Shown: positions 31,354-43,715 of the stretch, piece after piece
Numbering within the stretch: the stretch's first letter is position 1
How the letters are laid out: each line of letters opens with the position of its first letter
From: Micromonospora marina
GTDB taxonomy: Bacteria > Actinomycetota > Actinomycetes > Mycobacteriales > Micromonosporaceae
Length of the DNA stretch: 64,000 nucleotides
Assembly (NCBI RefSeq): GCF_900091565.1
Contig: NZ_FMCV01000002.1
Span: 186,001-250,000 of the forward strand
Direction of reading: 5' to 3'
Translations under genes and position numbers: made by a program
Notes under the pieces: model-generated
The model's input: only the letters and a program-made list of their open reading frames with translations
Told to the model about the DNA's origin: nothing
The model's database searches: none

Positions 31354-32730
31354 TCAGGTGGCCGGGCTGGGCACCACTCGGCCGGCCAGCAGCAGACCGA
31401 GCAGGCCGCAGGCGGCGGCCACGGCCAGCGTGGTCGCGAAGCCGGCCGGGCCGGGGGACGCACCGGCGGCCAGGACCGCGCCGGTGAGCGCCAGCACGGT
31501 GGCGGCGGCGAGCGAGTCGCCCAGTTGCAGCGCGGAGCTGTTGCGGCCCTGCTCGGCCGGGGCGGACTGCTCCAGGGTGAGCACCGACAGCGACGGATAG
31601 AGCAGGCCCATGCCCAGCCCGGCCACCGCCCAGCAGAGCACGGCCGGCAGCACCGGCAGTCCGGGCACCAGCGCCGACGCCACGCCCGCCGTACCGATCG
31701 TGATGCAGGCCAGCCCGGCCCGGGGCAGGGTCGCCGCCGAGCGGGGTGAGCCGATCCGCCCCTGGATCCACGAGCCCACCGACCAGGACAGCGCCCCGAC
31801 GGTCAGCACCAGACCGGCACCGGTGGGCGAGAAGCCGCGTTCCCGGGACAGCATCAGCGGTATCACCACCTCGGCAGCGACGAACGCCGCCGAGGCCAGC
31901 GCGCGCAGGCCGATGACCGTCGGCAGTCCCCGTGCCGCGCGCAGGAACCCGGCCGGCAGCAGGTGCGGTACGCAGACCAGCAACCCGGCCAGCGCCGCGG
32001 CGATCAGACCGGCGGCGAGCGCGCCGCGCTGCTGCCCCCCGTAGTGCAGCAGTGCGGCGCTCGCCCCCGCCCCGCAGGCCCAGCCGATCCGGGCCAGGGC
32101 GCCCGCGGGCGGCCGGGTCGCCACGGTGGCGGTCAGTGCCCGCAGCCCTGGCTGGACCAGCAGCGCCGCCGCGATCGCCACCGCCGGCACCGCGAGGAAC
32201 ACCCACCGCCAGCCCAGGTGTTCCACGATCAGTCCGGCCAGCGCCGGGCCGACGAGCGACGGCACCACCCAGGCCGCGGCGAACGCGGCGAAGATCCGCC
32301 GGCGCAACTGCTCCGGGTACGCCTGACCCACGACCACGTAGAGCGCCACCGAGACCAGTCCAGAGCCGAAGCCCTGCACCACCCGCCCGACGACCAGCAC
32401 CTCCATGGTCGTCGCGGTGCCCGCCACCACCAGCCCGGCGACGAACCAGACCACACCGTGCCACATAGCCGGGCGCGGCCCGCGCGCGTCGCACCAGATG
32501 CCGGAGGCGACCATCGCCACCACGCCGGAGGCGAACGAACCGCCGAACGCCAGCGCGTACAGGCCGAGCCCGTCGAGACTGCGCGCCACTGTCGGCATGG
32601 CGGTGCCCACCGCCAGCGCTTCGAACGCGAGCAGGGACACCAGGGCGACACTGCCCACCGTCATCGCCCGCAGGCGCGGCGACCACAGGTCGACAGGTGG
32701 ATCAGCCGGTACGGCGGTGGTGCTGGTCAT
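31354..32730 (-). CDS. MFS transporter
   Basis: A 458-residue major facilitator superfamily protein with about 12-14 predicted membrane helices. The N terminus shows VALVSLLAFEALAVGTAMPTVA, typical of drug:proton antiporters, and motif A-like SGIWCDARGPRP follows helix 2. The cytoplasmic loop and second half are regular (GLGMGLLYPSLSVLTL). Export of a drug or metabolite is likely; the substrate is unknown. It is divergent from the P-type ATPase gene across a 160-bp gap. Confidence 0.9.
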   Translation of the reverse strand: MTSTTAVPADPPVDLWSPRLRAMTVGSVALVSLLAFEALAVGTAMPTVARSLDGLGLYALAFGGSFASGVVAMVASGIWCDARGPRPAMWHGVVWFVAGLVVAGTATTMEVLVVGRVVQGFGSGLVSVALYVVVGQAYPEQLRRRIFAAFAAAWVVPSLVGPALAGLIVEHLGWRWVFLAVPAVAIAAALLVQPGLRALTATVATRPPAGALARIGWACGAGASAALLHYGGQQRGALAAGLIAAALAGLLVCVPHLLPAGFLRAARGLPTVIGLRALASAAFVAAEVVIPLMLSRERGFSPTGAGLVLTVGALSWSVGSWIQGRIGSPRSAATLPRAGLACITIGTAGVASALVPGLPVLPAVLCWAVAGLGMGLLYPSLSVLTLEQSAPAEQGRNSSALQLGDSLAAATVLALTGAVLAAGASPGPAGFATTLAVAAACGLLGLLLAGRVVPSPAT

Positions 32731-32890
32731 GGCGTTCAGCCTCGGACCTCACCCCCGGTTGAGGTCAACTGTGTCGCGCGTCTCGTCCGGCGGGAGCGGC
32801 GGGGGCGACGCCGGAAACTTCTGCCGTCGGGGTGGCATAACGGACGCCGCCCCGGGAAGTCGGGCCGCCGGGACGAGACCGGGAGGCGAG

Positions 32891-37405
<4,515 letters not shown>

Positions 37406-37422
37406 GGTGACACGGCCCGGTT

Positions 37423-38394
37423 CTAGTGCCAGGTGGCGGCGGCCCGGCGCAGCCGGTCGTTGATCGCCCGGCCCACACCGGTCTCCGGGACCGGCTCCGC
37501 GACGATCTCGGTCACCCCGGCCGCGTCGAGCCGGTGCAGTGCGTCGAACAGCCGCGCCGCCGCCGTCGTCACGTCGCCGTCGGGCGACAGCACCTGCACC
37601 GCCGCCCAGTCGCCGTCCGCCGGTGGCTCCCGGAAGGCCAGGAAGCCCCGCCGGCCGCCGCCGGGCTCGGCCGCCGCGCCCAACCGCAACGGGGTACGCG
37701 GGGCGTAGTGCGCGGCCAGCGTCCCGGGCGCGACCGGTTGGCCGGAGCTGCCCTGGCGCACCTCGACCGGGCCGACCGCCTCGACGATCGCCTCGACCGG
37801 CAGCGCACCCAGCCGCAGCACCACCGGCCGGTCACCTCGCGCGTCCACGATCGTCGACTCGATCCCGCACCGGGTGGGCCCGCCGTCGAGCACCACGTCC
37901 ACCGCGCCGCCCAGCCCGGCCACCACGTGTTCGGCCCGGGTCGGGCTGAGCTGGCCGAACCGGTTGGCGCTCGGCGCGGCCACCGGTACACCGGCGACCG
38001 CGATCAGCGACCGCGCCGACGGCTCGTCCGGTACGCGTACCGCCATGGTGCCCAGGCCGGAGGTGACGATCGGCGGGATGGCCTGCGGCCGGTCCACGAT
38101 CAGGGTGAGCGGGCCGGGCCAGAAGCGTTTCGCCAGCGCGGCCACCGCCGCGGGCACCTCGCCCACCAGTACGGCCAGGTCGGCGGCGTCGGCCAGGTGG
38201 CTGATCAGCGGGTCGAAGCTGGGCCGGGCCTTCGCCTCGAAGATACGCGCCGCGGCCCGGGCGTCGAGCGCGTTGGCGCCCAGCCCGTAGACCGTCTCGG
38301 TGGGGAAGGCGACCAGCCCGCCGGCGCGCAGGACGGCGGCTGCCTCGTCGACGCCGCGCTCGGCCGGCAGGACGCGCGGGGATCCGGTGCTCAC
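37423..38394 (-). CDS. L-threonylcarbamoyladenylate synthase (Sua5 type)
   Basis: A 323-residue enzyme making threonylcarbamoyl-AMP for the t6A37 tRNA modification. The YrdC domain (about residues 10-205) has VAFPTETVYGLGANAL, KARPSFDPLISHLAD and VPVAAPSANRFGQLSPTRAEHV; a linker PGTLAAHYAPRTPL leads to the C-terminal Sua5 domain, so it is the long Sua5 form. The GTG at 38,392-38,394 is chosen because GGAAGC lies upstream and the YrdC fold begins just after. It is convergent with the P-type ATPase, 17 bases apart. Confidence 0.92.
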   Translation of the reverse strand: MSTGSPRVLPAERGVDEAAAVLRAGGLVAFPTETVYGLGANALDARAAARIFEAKARPSFDPLISHLADAADLAVLVGEVPAAVAALAKRFWPGPLTLIVDRPQAIPPIVTSGLGTMAVRVPDEPSARSLIAVAGVPVAAPSANRFGQLSPTRAEHVVAGLGGAVDVVLDGGPTRCGIESTIVDARGDRPVVLRLGALPVEAIVEAVGPVEVRQGSSGQPVAPGTLAAHYAPRTPLRLGAAAEPGGGRRGFLAFREPPADGDWAAVQVLSPDGDVTTAAARLFDALHRLDAAGVTEIVAEPVPETGVGRAINDRLRRAAATWH

Positions 38395-38470
38395 GCTTCC
38401 GACGCTAGCCTGCCCGGTCGGCCGCCCCGGCAAGACCCTGCCGGCTTGCCGTCCCGGGGTGGCGGGGCGT

Positions 38471-39061
38471 TCAGTCGCGTGGGTCGGTGGCGGGGTCCGT
38501 GTCGGGAAGCGTGGGCGCGTCAGTGGGATAGAGGCCGGCGGCGAAGCCGTACACCTGGTCCCCGGCTCGGGGGATCTGCGCGAACCGCCGGGCCAGCGCC
38601 TGCACCTCCGCCCAGAACTCACGGGCGTCCTCGATCGGGATGCGCGCGTGCACGAGTGTGCACCGCAGCTCGTCGGCGGCGTGTGCGGCGGCCGATTCGG
38701 CGGCTGCCCCGGCGAGCCCGTTGACCCGGGACACCACCTGCTCGTCCTCGGCCCGGCTGAGCGCCCCGACGTAGTAGGTGCGTGCCACCCGCCCGTAGAA
38801 CCGCTCCTCGATGGCGCGTACCCGCCGGGTCCGCACCACGCGCAGCAGACCGGCGTCGACCAGTTGGTTCACGTGGTACGCCACGCTGCTCTTGGGCCGG
38901 TCGACGGCTCGGGCCATCTCGTTGACGGTGGCGGCGCGCTCCAGGAGCAGTTCGAGCAGCGTGCCCCGCAGCGGGTCGGCGAGCGCGCGCAACTGCTCCG
39001 GAGCGGTGACCACGAGCAGGTCGTCGAGGTCGTAGTCCGGGATCCGCTGATTGACCGACAT
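38471..39061 (-). CDS. Winged-helix (ArsR-like) transcriptional regulator
   Basis: A 196-residue regulator. Residues about 15-95 form an ArsR-type winged helix: PEQLRALADPLRGTLLELLL, TVNEMARAVDRPKSSVAYHVNQL and the wing LRVVRTRRVRAIEERFYGR. The remaining helical part may bind a ligand or mediate dimerisation. It is divergent from a dienelactone hydrolase-like gene with only 51 bp between starts, so it probably controls both. The gap contains TTCTAAGATTCTGGTTC, an AT-richer stretch with partial symmetry. Confidence 0.85.
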   Translation of the reverse strand: MSVNQRIPDYDLDDLLVVTAPEQLRALADPLRGTLLELLLERAATVNEMARAVDRPKSSVAYHVNQLVDAGLLRVVRTRRVRAIEERFYGRVARTYYVGALSRAEDEQVVSRVNGLAGAAAESAAAHAADELRCTLVHARIPIEDAREFWAEVQALARRFAQIPRAGDQVYGFAAGLYPTDAPTLPDTDPATDPRD

Positions 39062-39112
39062 TTCTCGACCGTTCTAAGATTCTGGTTCGTTCGCCAACTC
39101 AGGAGTGTGGTG

Positions 39113-39703
39113 ATGGCCGAGATCGTGCTCCTCCACCACATCCAAGGGCTCACGGATGGTGTCCGCGCGCTCGCCGACTCCCTGCGTTCCGGCGGGCACA
39201 CCGTGCACGCCCCCGACCTCTTCGACGGCGAACGGCCGGCCACCATCGAGGACGGCGCCGCGCTGATCAAGCGGATCGGCGGCGACGTCCTCGGCCGGCG
39301 CGCCGACACGCTCGTCGCCGACCTGCCCGCCGACCTCGTCTACGCGGGCGTCTCCTGGGGTGCCGCCATCGCCCAGCGACTCGCCCAGACCCGGGCCGGC
39401 GCCCGGGCCGCCCTGCTCTACGAGGCGTGCCTGCCGGTGACCGGCGAGTGGGCCATCGGTCCCTGGCCCGACGGGGTGGCGGTGCAGGTGCACGGCATGG
39501 AGCGGGATCCGTTCTTCGGGCTGGAAGGGGACGTGGACGCCGCTCGCGAGCTCGTGTCGATCGTCGGTCCCGAGCGCGCCGAGCTGTACGTCTACCCCGG
39601 CGACCGGCACCTTTTCACCGACAGCTCGCTGCCCTCGTACGACGCGCAGACGACAGCGCTGGTGGTGAGCCGCAGCCACGAGCTGCTCGACCGGCTCGGC
39701 TGA
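39113..39703 (+). CDS. Dienelactone hydrolase family protein
   Basis: A 196-residue alpha/beta hydrolase-like protein of the DLH family: VLLHHIQGLTDGVRALADSL, SGGHTVHAPDLFDGERPATI, the nucleophile elbow region YAGVSWGAAIAQRLAQ, and a C-terminal YVYPGDRHLFTDSS carrying the likely Asp/His. The elbow has Ser in GVSWG (DLHs often have Cys), so esterase activity on an unknown substrate is possible. GGAG lies eight bases upstream of ATG 39,113. It is divergent from an ArsR-like regulator. Confidence 0.85.
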   Translation: MAEIVLLHHIQGLTDGVRALADSLRSGGHTVHAPDLFDGERPATIEDGAALIKRIGGDVLGRRADTLVADLPADLVYAGVSWGAAIAQRLAQTRAGARAALLYEACLPVTGEWAIGPWPDGVAVQVHGMERDPFFGLEGDVDAARELVSIVGPERAELYVYPGDRHLFTDSSLPSYDAQTTALVVSRSHELLDRLG

Positions 39704-39706
39704 CGC

Positions 39707-40093
39707 CTACCCGTACTGTGCGATCTGGATCAGGTTGCCGCAGGTGTCGTCGAACACCGCGGTGGTCACCGGACCCATGGCGACGGGTTCCTGGGTGAAC
39801 AGCACGCCGAGGCCGCGCAGCCGGTCGTGCTCGGCGGCCACGTCGTCCACCGCGAACTGCGCCAGCGGGATGCCGTCGGCCGCGAGCGCCTCCTTGAACG
39901 CCTTGGCGGCCGGATGGGCGTCGGGCTCCAGCAGCAGCTCCACGCCGTCCGGGGCGTCGGGCGAGACCACTGTGAGCCAGCGGTACTCCCCGGTGGGCAC
40001 GTCGGTCTTCTTCACGAAGCCGAGCACCTCGGTGTAGAAGCGCAGGGCCTTGGCCTGGTCGTCGACGTACACGTTGGTGAGGTTGATTCTCAC
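39707..40093 (-). CDS. VOC family protein
   Basis: A 128-residue glyoxalase/bleomycin-resistance-like protein: LTNVYVDDQAKALRFYTEVLGF, then VELLLEPDAHPAAKAFKEAL, and AVFDDTCGNLIQIAQYG at the C terminus, where the acidic residue pattern matches a metal ligand site. It starts at GTG 40,091-40,093, overlapping the stop of the upstream ArsR gene (GTGA), so the regulator and VOC protein are co-translated. The substrate is unknown. Confidence 0.88.
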   Translation of the reverse strand: MRINLTNVYVDDQAKALRFYTEVLGFVKKTDVPTGEYRWLTVVSPDAPDGVELLLEPDAHPAAKAFKEALAADGIPLAQFAVDDVAAEHDRLRGLGVLFTQEPVAMGPVTTAVFDDTCGNLIQIAQYG

Positions 40094-40395
40094 GGATTCT
40101 CCCGGGTCGGTTCGGTGGACCTGAGCCATCGCTCAGTGATGGACCGCAGCGGCCGGGTGTCGAGGTGGTGGAACTTGTAGCGACCCTGCCGCCGCGTGAC
40201 GATCAGGCCGGCGGCCTCCAGGACGTCGAGATGCTGGGAGATCGCCTGCCGGGACGAGCCGACCTGGTGCTTGGTGGCCAGCCGACCGCAGATCTCGAAC
40301 AGGGTCTGACCGTCGCGCCCGGTCAGCTCGTCGAGGATCAGGCGGCGGGTGGGATCGGCCAGCGCCTGGTACAGATCGCCCACGTCATCCAGCAT
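40090..40395 (-). CDS. ArsR family transcriptional regulator
   Basis: A 101-residue ArsR/SmtB-type winged helix: LYQALADPTRRLILDELTG, SRQAISQHLDVLEAAGLIV (recognition helix) and the wing TRRQGRYKFHHLDTRPL. No metal-binding cysteine cluster is visible, which fits the common ArsR-VOC operon type that responds to something other than metal. ATG 40,393-40,395 is chosen; the ribosome site is weak, so the mRNA may be leaderless. An inverted repeat at 40,405-40,425 lies directly upstream. Confidence 0.88.
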   Translation of the reverse strand: MLDDVGDLYQALADPTRRLILDELTGRDGQTLFEICGRLATKHQVGSSRQAISQHLDVLEAAGLIVTRRQGRYKFHHLDTRPLRSITERWLRSTEPTRENP

Positions 40396-40404
40396 ATGCA
40401 AGTC

Positions 40405-40425
40405 ACGGCTTGCCTATCAAGCCGT
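40405..40425. promoter_or_regulatory. Putative ArsR operator
   Basis: ACGGCTTG (40405-40412) and CAAGCCGT (40418-40425) form a perfect 8-bp inverted repeat with a 5-base spacer, ten bases upstream of the arsR start, a normal position for autoregulation. Confidence 0.5.
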
Positions 40426-40449
40426 CTTCTCAGGTATCGGAGGACGTCA

Positions 40450-40587
40450 TGCCCGGATACATCCTCACCGGCGCTCCCAGCTCCGGTAAGACTGCGCTCC
40501 TGCGCCACCTGGAAATCGACCTACCGGGAGGCCGGATTCGAGTTGGCCGAAGTGCCGGCCGGACCGCTGGCGACCCGGGTGACGTGA
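40450..40587 (+). pseudogene. Internally deleted AAA/P-loop ATPase gene
   Basis: ATG 40,450 begins a good P-loop protein start, MPGYILTGAPSSGKTALLRHLEI, but after about 24 codons the frame turns to unrelated sequence. In another frame the DNA continues YREAGFELAEVPAGPLATRV and a stop at 40,585-40,587, which reads like the C terminus of the same family (Y-E-x-GFEL--VPAGPL). The ends of the gene therefore appear joined by an out-of-frame internal deletion. The longer reading frame to 40,679 is an artefact of this join. Confidence 0.6.
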
Positions 40588-40675
40588 GCGGTTCACACAC
40601 TGCCCCAATTGTCCACTTAATAGGCATTTGCTCTGTAGGGTCGTGTTGCCTTCTCGATAGTCGGGAAGGGACTGA

Positions 40676-41638
40676 ATGAGCAGAGGCGAGAACGTGAGAC
40701 TAACCCGGCGAATTTCCGCCACCGGAGCGATGGCGATCGCCGTCGGAGCCGTAGCGCTGTCGAGTACAACCCCAGCGCTCGCCGCGCCCGGCGATGCCAG
40801 CGCGCGCGGCGTCGTGGTCGACCTGTCCGCAGCCGTGGCCGGCGTTCCGGTGATCACGGCCGACGCGGTGATCGGCAGCGCGACCGCGCCGGCCGGCGGC
40901 GGCACGGACACCGACACCGCCCTGGCGATCACCATCCCGGGTGCCCTGGGCGTGACGGCCTCGGGCACGGTGGTCGAGGTAAGTGCAACCCGGGGTGAGA
41001 CGGCATCATCGGCCAACGCCGAGATCGCCGACCTGGCCCTGGCCATCCTCGGCACACCCGTAATCGACGCCGAAGTGATCACCGCGGCGGTCAACTGCCC
41101 ACAGACCGGCACGCAGACAGCGGACACCTCCTTCACCGGGCTCGAACTGTTCGGCGATCCGGTAGTCCTGTTGCCGAACACTCCTGGTGTCACCGCCAGC
41201 GCAGCGGTCACGGTCCCGGGCCTTGTCGGCGCCGCACTGAACGCCAGGCTCACCAACGTCGAAACTGTGACCGAAGACGGTGCTGTGGCCATCGCCGTAC
41301 AGGCGACCCTCAGGTTGACAGGCACTATCGTCGGCGGGCCGTTGCTGGACATCCCTGTCGGCACCGTCATCCTCGCCGAGGCGCGCTGCGAGCGTCCGCT
41401 CGGCCCGTCGCCGACCCCGACGCCGACGCAGCCCACGCCTTCGCCGACCCAACCCACCGCGCCGCCCACGGACGGCCCGACCCAACCACCGACGGCCAGC
41501 CCCAGCCCGATCCTTCCCGTGACCGGCACGGACGCGACCGGGTTGTGGTGGCTGTTCGGCATCGGCGCCGCGATGGTGACCCTCGGCGGCACCGCCTTGG
41601 TGATTCTGCGCCGACGCCGCATGTCACCTATCGCGTGA
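40676..41638 (+). CDS. Secreted cell-wall-anchored (LPXTG) surface protein
   Basis: A 320-residue exported protein. The N terminus is a signal peptide (ARG/LYS-rich start, hydrophobic AMAIAVGAVALSSTTPALAA, cleavage after ALA-A). About 210 residues of small-residue beta-rich repeats follow (GVTASAAVTVPGLVGAAL), then a Pro/Thr/Ser linker from about 245, the sortase signal LPVTG at 280-284, a membrane helix, and the basic tail LRRRRMSPIA. It should be covalently attached to peptidoglycan by a sortase, none of which is in this window. It resembles actinomycete choice-of-anchor type adhesins. A strong hairpin terminator follows. Confidence 0.85.
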   Translation: MSRGENVRLTRRISATGAMAIAVGAVALSSTTPALAAPGDASARGVVVDLSAAVAGVPVITADAVIGSATAPAGGGTDTDTALAITIPGALGVTASGTVVEVSATRGETASSANAEIADLALAILGTPVIDAEVITAAVNCPQTGTQTADTSFTGLELFGDPVVLLPNTPGVTASAAVTVPGLVGAALNARLTNVETVTEDGAVAIAVQATLRLTGTIVGGPLLDIPVGTVILAEARCERPLGPSPTPTPTQPTPSPTQPTAPPTDGPTQPPTASPSPILPVTGTDATGLWWLFGIGAAMVTLGGTALVILRRRRMSPIA

Positions 41639-41664
41639 CGTCAGCCTCCTGAAGTAGATCACCG

Positions 41665-41700
41665 CGAGGGGTTTCCGGCCTGTCGGCTGGAAACCCCTCG
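41665..41700 (+). terminator. Strong hairpin terminator after the LPXTG gene
   Basis: CGAGGGGTTTCC (41665-41676) and GGAAACCCCTCG (41689-41700) form a perfect 12-bp stem with a 12-base loop, 26 bases after the stop codon. Confidence 0.8.
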
Positions 41701-41870
41701 TTGATCGGCTCCCGGTAGGCCTGGAGGTCTTCGAAGCCGTAGCCATCGCCGCAGCCCGTCCACCAGCGTCGGCGGACCGCCAGGCAGCGCGACGGAGCGC
41801 CACCTCCGGCACCGCCTACCCGAGCAGGGCCTACCGAGGACGTACCTGTTTGCCCAGCTCAGGAGCTATG
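41701..41870. other. Non-coding stretch, possible protein fossil
   Basis: Part of the gene-free 41,639-42,287 region. On the minus strand around 41,700-41,760 one frame reads CGDGYGFEDLQAYREPINEG, which looks protein-like, but it is bounded by stops and I cannot name a family. Confidence 0.3.
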
Positions 41871-41964
41871 GGTGGGCCGGAGGTACCACAATGCGAACCG
41901 CCCCGCGACGATCGCCGGTGACCCGCTTCCACTCAGGATGGCCGCCCCAAGGGCATCAGGCCGA
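41871..41964 (+). repeat. Accessory-region repeat, copy A (94 bp)
   Basis: Begins GGTGGGCCGGAGGTACCACA and ends CATCAGGCCGA. It matches copy D (46,280-46,373) at 85 of 94 positions without gaps. Differences fall at all three codon positions, so it does not look like conserved coding sequence. It directly precedes the PIN-domain remnant. Confidence 0.85.
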
Positions 41965-41965
41965 C

Positions 41966-42110
41966 ACCACGATCCGTGCGACTGCGGGAGCGTTCGCCGA
42001 GCCGACGCTCCGCAGCCTCGACGCCATCGACCTGGCCATCGCCCACGTGCTGACCGGTGAGTCCGGCACGGCACTGATACAGAGTTCGGCCACTCGTGCG
42101 GCAGCGAGGC
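41966..42110 (+). pseudogene. C-terminal remnant of a PIN-domain (VapC-like) toxin
   Basis: The frame reads TTIRATAGAFAEPTLRSLDA followed by IDLAIAHVLTGE. This matches the later part of PIN nucleases, where the LRSLDAIHLA segment supplies a conserved acidic residue. There is no start codon region or N-terminal Asp motif, because repeat copy A abuts it. Therefore only a fossil. Confidence 0.55.
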
Positions 42111-42159
42111 CACTACATCGGCCGGCCTGCCTGCGTCTCCGCGACCTTGCACCCATCCC

Positions 42160-42191
42160 ATCACCGTGTACGGGTTGAGCGGTTCATCGGT
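42160..42191. repeat. Degenerate duplicate of the relE 5' end
   Basis: ATCACCGTGTACGGG followed by a one-base change and TGAGCGG matches 42,538-42,560 inside the intact relE gene (15 identical, then 7 identical bases after one mismatch). It indicates a former second relE-like gene or a partial duplication about 380 bp away. Confidence 0.55.
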
Positions 42192-42287
42192 CCGGTCGGC
42201 GAGCCCGCGCGAGGGTCAAGGGTCAGAGCCCCTCAGCCTGCGGCTTCGCCACAACAGCGGCGGGTCGCCGGACTTGACCAGGGGGCG

Positions 42288-42602
42288 CTACAAACGGTAG
42301 GCGTTGCGCCGATGGCGGACCGAGTGGATCTCCACGACTCGTTTTGCCTCGTTGATCCGGTAGATGATCCGGTAGGTGCCACGCCGAGCGGAGTGGAAAC
42401 CGTCGAAAGGTTCGTCGAGAGGCTTGCCTACCCGATACGGGTTGATCGCGATCGCCCGCTGGATGGTTTCCGTTGCCGCGATCGCCACCTCCAACGGCAG
42501 GTCCTCGTGCAGGTTGCGGCGAGCCTGCCGGGAGAACATCACCGTGTACGGGCTGAGCGGCTCGTTGGTGTGATCGTCCACCCGCTTGCCGCCTGGAGGC
42601 AT
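42288..42602 (-). CDS. RelE/ParE family toxin
   Basis: A 104-residue RelE-type toxin: YTVMFSRQARRNLHEDLP at the start of the fold, then DEPFDGFHSARRGTYRIIYRI and VVEIHSVRHRRNAYRL. The basic C-terminal Arg/His/Tyr residues match the RelE/YoeB-like mRNA interferase surface. The protein carries a 17-residue extension before the usual start. ATG 42,600-42,602 overlaps the antitoxin stop by one base (TGATG), so antitoxin and toxin are translated in order, as in most type II systems. Confidence 0.9.
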   Translation of the reverse strand: MPPGGKRVDDHTNEPLSPYTVMFSRQARRNLHEDLPLEVAIAATETIQRAIAINPYRVGKPLDEPFDGFHSARRGTYRIIYRINEAKRVVEIHSVRHRRNAYRL

Positions 42603-42886
42603 CAGGCCGCCCTGCTTCGACGCCGCTCCAACTCGGCACGCACCTCGTCCATCGAGAACGTGTCGCCAGCTGCGAAGTCCTCCCGTGACTGGCGCAGGTC
42701 TACGAGGGCTTCGTCGTCGGACAGCAGGTCGAGCGTCTCTCGCATCGACTCATACTCGGCCACCGAGATCAGCATCACGTCGGCGCGGCCGTTGCGGGTG
42801 ATCGTGAAGTGGTCGTGCTCCCGGGCGACCCGGTCGGCGAGTTCGGCGATCCGAGCCTTGGCTTCGGTGATGGGGATGGTCTCCAT
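42602..42886 (-). CDS. Phd/YefM family antitoxin
   Basis: A 94-residue antitoxin: METIPITEAKARIAELADRV and HFTITRNGRADVMLISVAEYE form the Phd/YefM DNA-binding fold, and the acidic C-terminal tail (SMDEVRAELERRRSRAA) would wrap the toxin. ATG 42,884-42,886 is the natural start; a GTG three codons earlier is also open. A perfect 16-bp palindrome lies 20 bases upstream, suited for conditional cooperativity autoregulation. Confidence 0.92.
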   Translation of the reverse strand: METIPITEAKARIAELADRVAREHDHFTITRNGRADVMLISVAEYESMRETLDLLSDDEALVDLRQSREDFAAGDTFSMDEVRAELERRRSRAA

Positions 42887-42905
42887 GACGACCACAATAG
42901 CGACC

Positions 42906-42921
42906 GGTCATAATTATGACC
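42906..42921. promoter_or_regulatory. Operator/promoter of the Phd-RelE operon
   Basis: GGTCATAATTATGACC is a perfect 16-bp palindrome containing a -10-like CATAAT on the minus strand. Antitoxin binding here would repress the operon. Confidence 0.75.
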
Positions 42922-43715
42922 AAGTGAAGTTCGTATCGCGGCTCAGCCCCTACCCGCTCATTGGGCTCCGGTACCTTCACGGCGCTGACATCCACGTGAT
43001 AATCCAGCGCGTGGTTCCCGCCGGGGGACGAGGTCGAAACCCGCCTCGCCCAAGCCCTCGAACTCCTTCGGGACCAAGCACACGACGTCTACGATCTGGC
43101 CGCACATGGCGGCGGTACGGAATCCGGTCGCCGGACCCGCCCCGGTGTGAGGGGGATCGGGTCCAGGGCGTGGTAGCACGACCAGAATATCGGCCTTGAA
43201 CTGCGGCTTCGCGGCTCGCGAACCTCTCCGTTTGGATATCCGTTTCGGCGGGCCGGAGGTACCACCATGCGAACCAAACCGCCACGATCGTCGGCGACCC
43301 GCTACCCCTGCCACCAGTCGGAGCGCCCGGCAGGTAGGGCTGCGAGCGCGGCCCGTGTTCAGCGCCTGCCCTCTCAACACGACGACGCGGCGATCATGGT
43401 CAGTAACGTATTGCAACGGGTGATACTGGGCCCAGCCGTTGTCGGCGAGTGCGGATCCGCCGGAGAGAACGCACCTTCGTGCTGCCGCCGGAGTTGATCG
43501 GCTGCGACGTCGCGGGTCGGGTGAGCCGTTGCGACAGGCGGCCGTTGCCCGGCCGCCTCCTACTCTCCGGCCGGTCGACGTTGATCTGACGCCTCTGGTG
43601 ACTGGGCTGCAGCGTGGCCGTGGTGGCATCCGATCGTGCCGCGGGCGGGCCGTGAACCAGATCGCTCTCTCGGGCGACTGTCATCGTGTGGCAGGCCGAA
43701 CGGACGGGAGGCGAC
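42922..43715. other. Gene-poor stretch with repeat copy B
   Basis: No intact gene is apparent. Repeat copy B lies at 43,247-43,303. On the minus strand around 43,400-43,490 a frame reads GWAQYHPLQYVTDHDRRVVV, protein-like but unidentified and cut off at repeat B. The last part must hold the promoter of the sigma gene. Confidence 0.4.
43247..43303 (+). repeat. Accessory-region repeat, copy B (about 57 bp)
   Basis: GGCGGGCCGGAGGTACCACC and the following bases match copies A and D for about 57 positions, then similarity fades after CCCGCT. Same orientation as the other copies. Confidence 0.8.

Noticed and set aside
40588..40679. Continuation of the 40,410-40,679 reading frame as a real small protein
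   Set aside because: It results from an out-of-frame deletion; codon use after 40,520 is irregular and the region must contain the LPXTG gene promoter.
42976..43180. Possible DUF5615/PIN-like fragment (LELLRDQAHDVYDL on the plus strand)
   Set aside because: The match is about 14 residues with no supporting flanks; too weak to list as a pseudogene.
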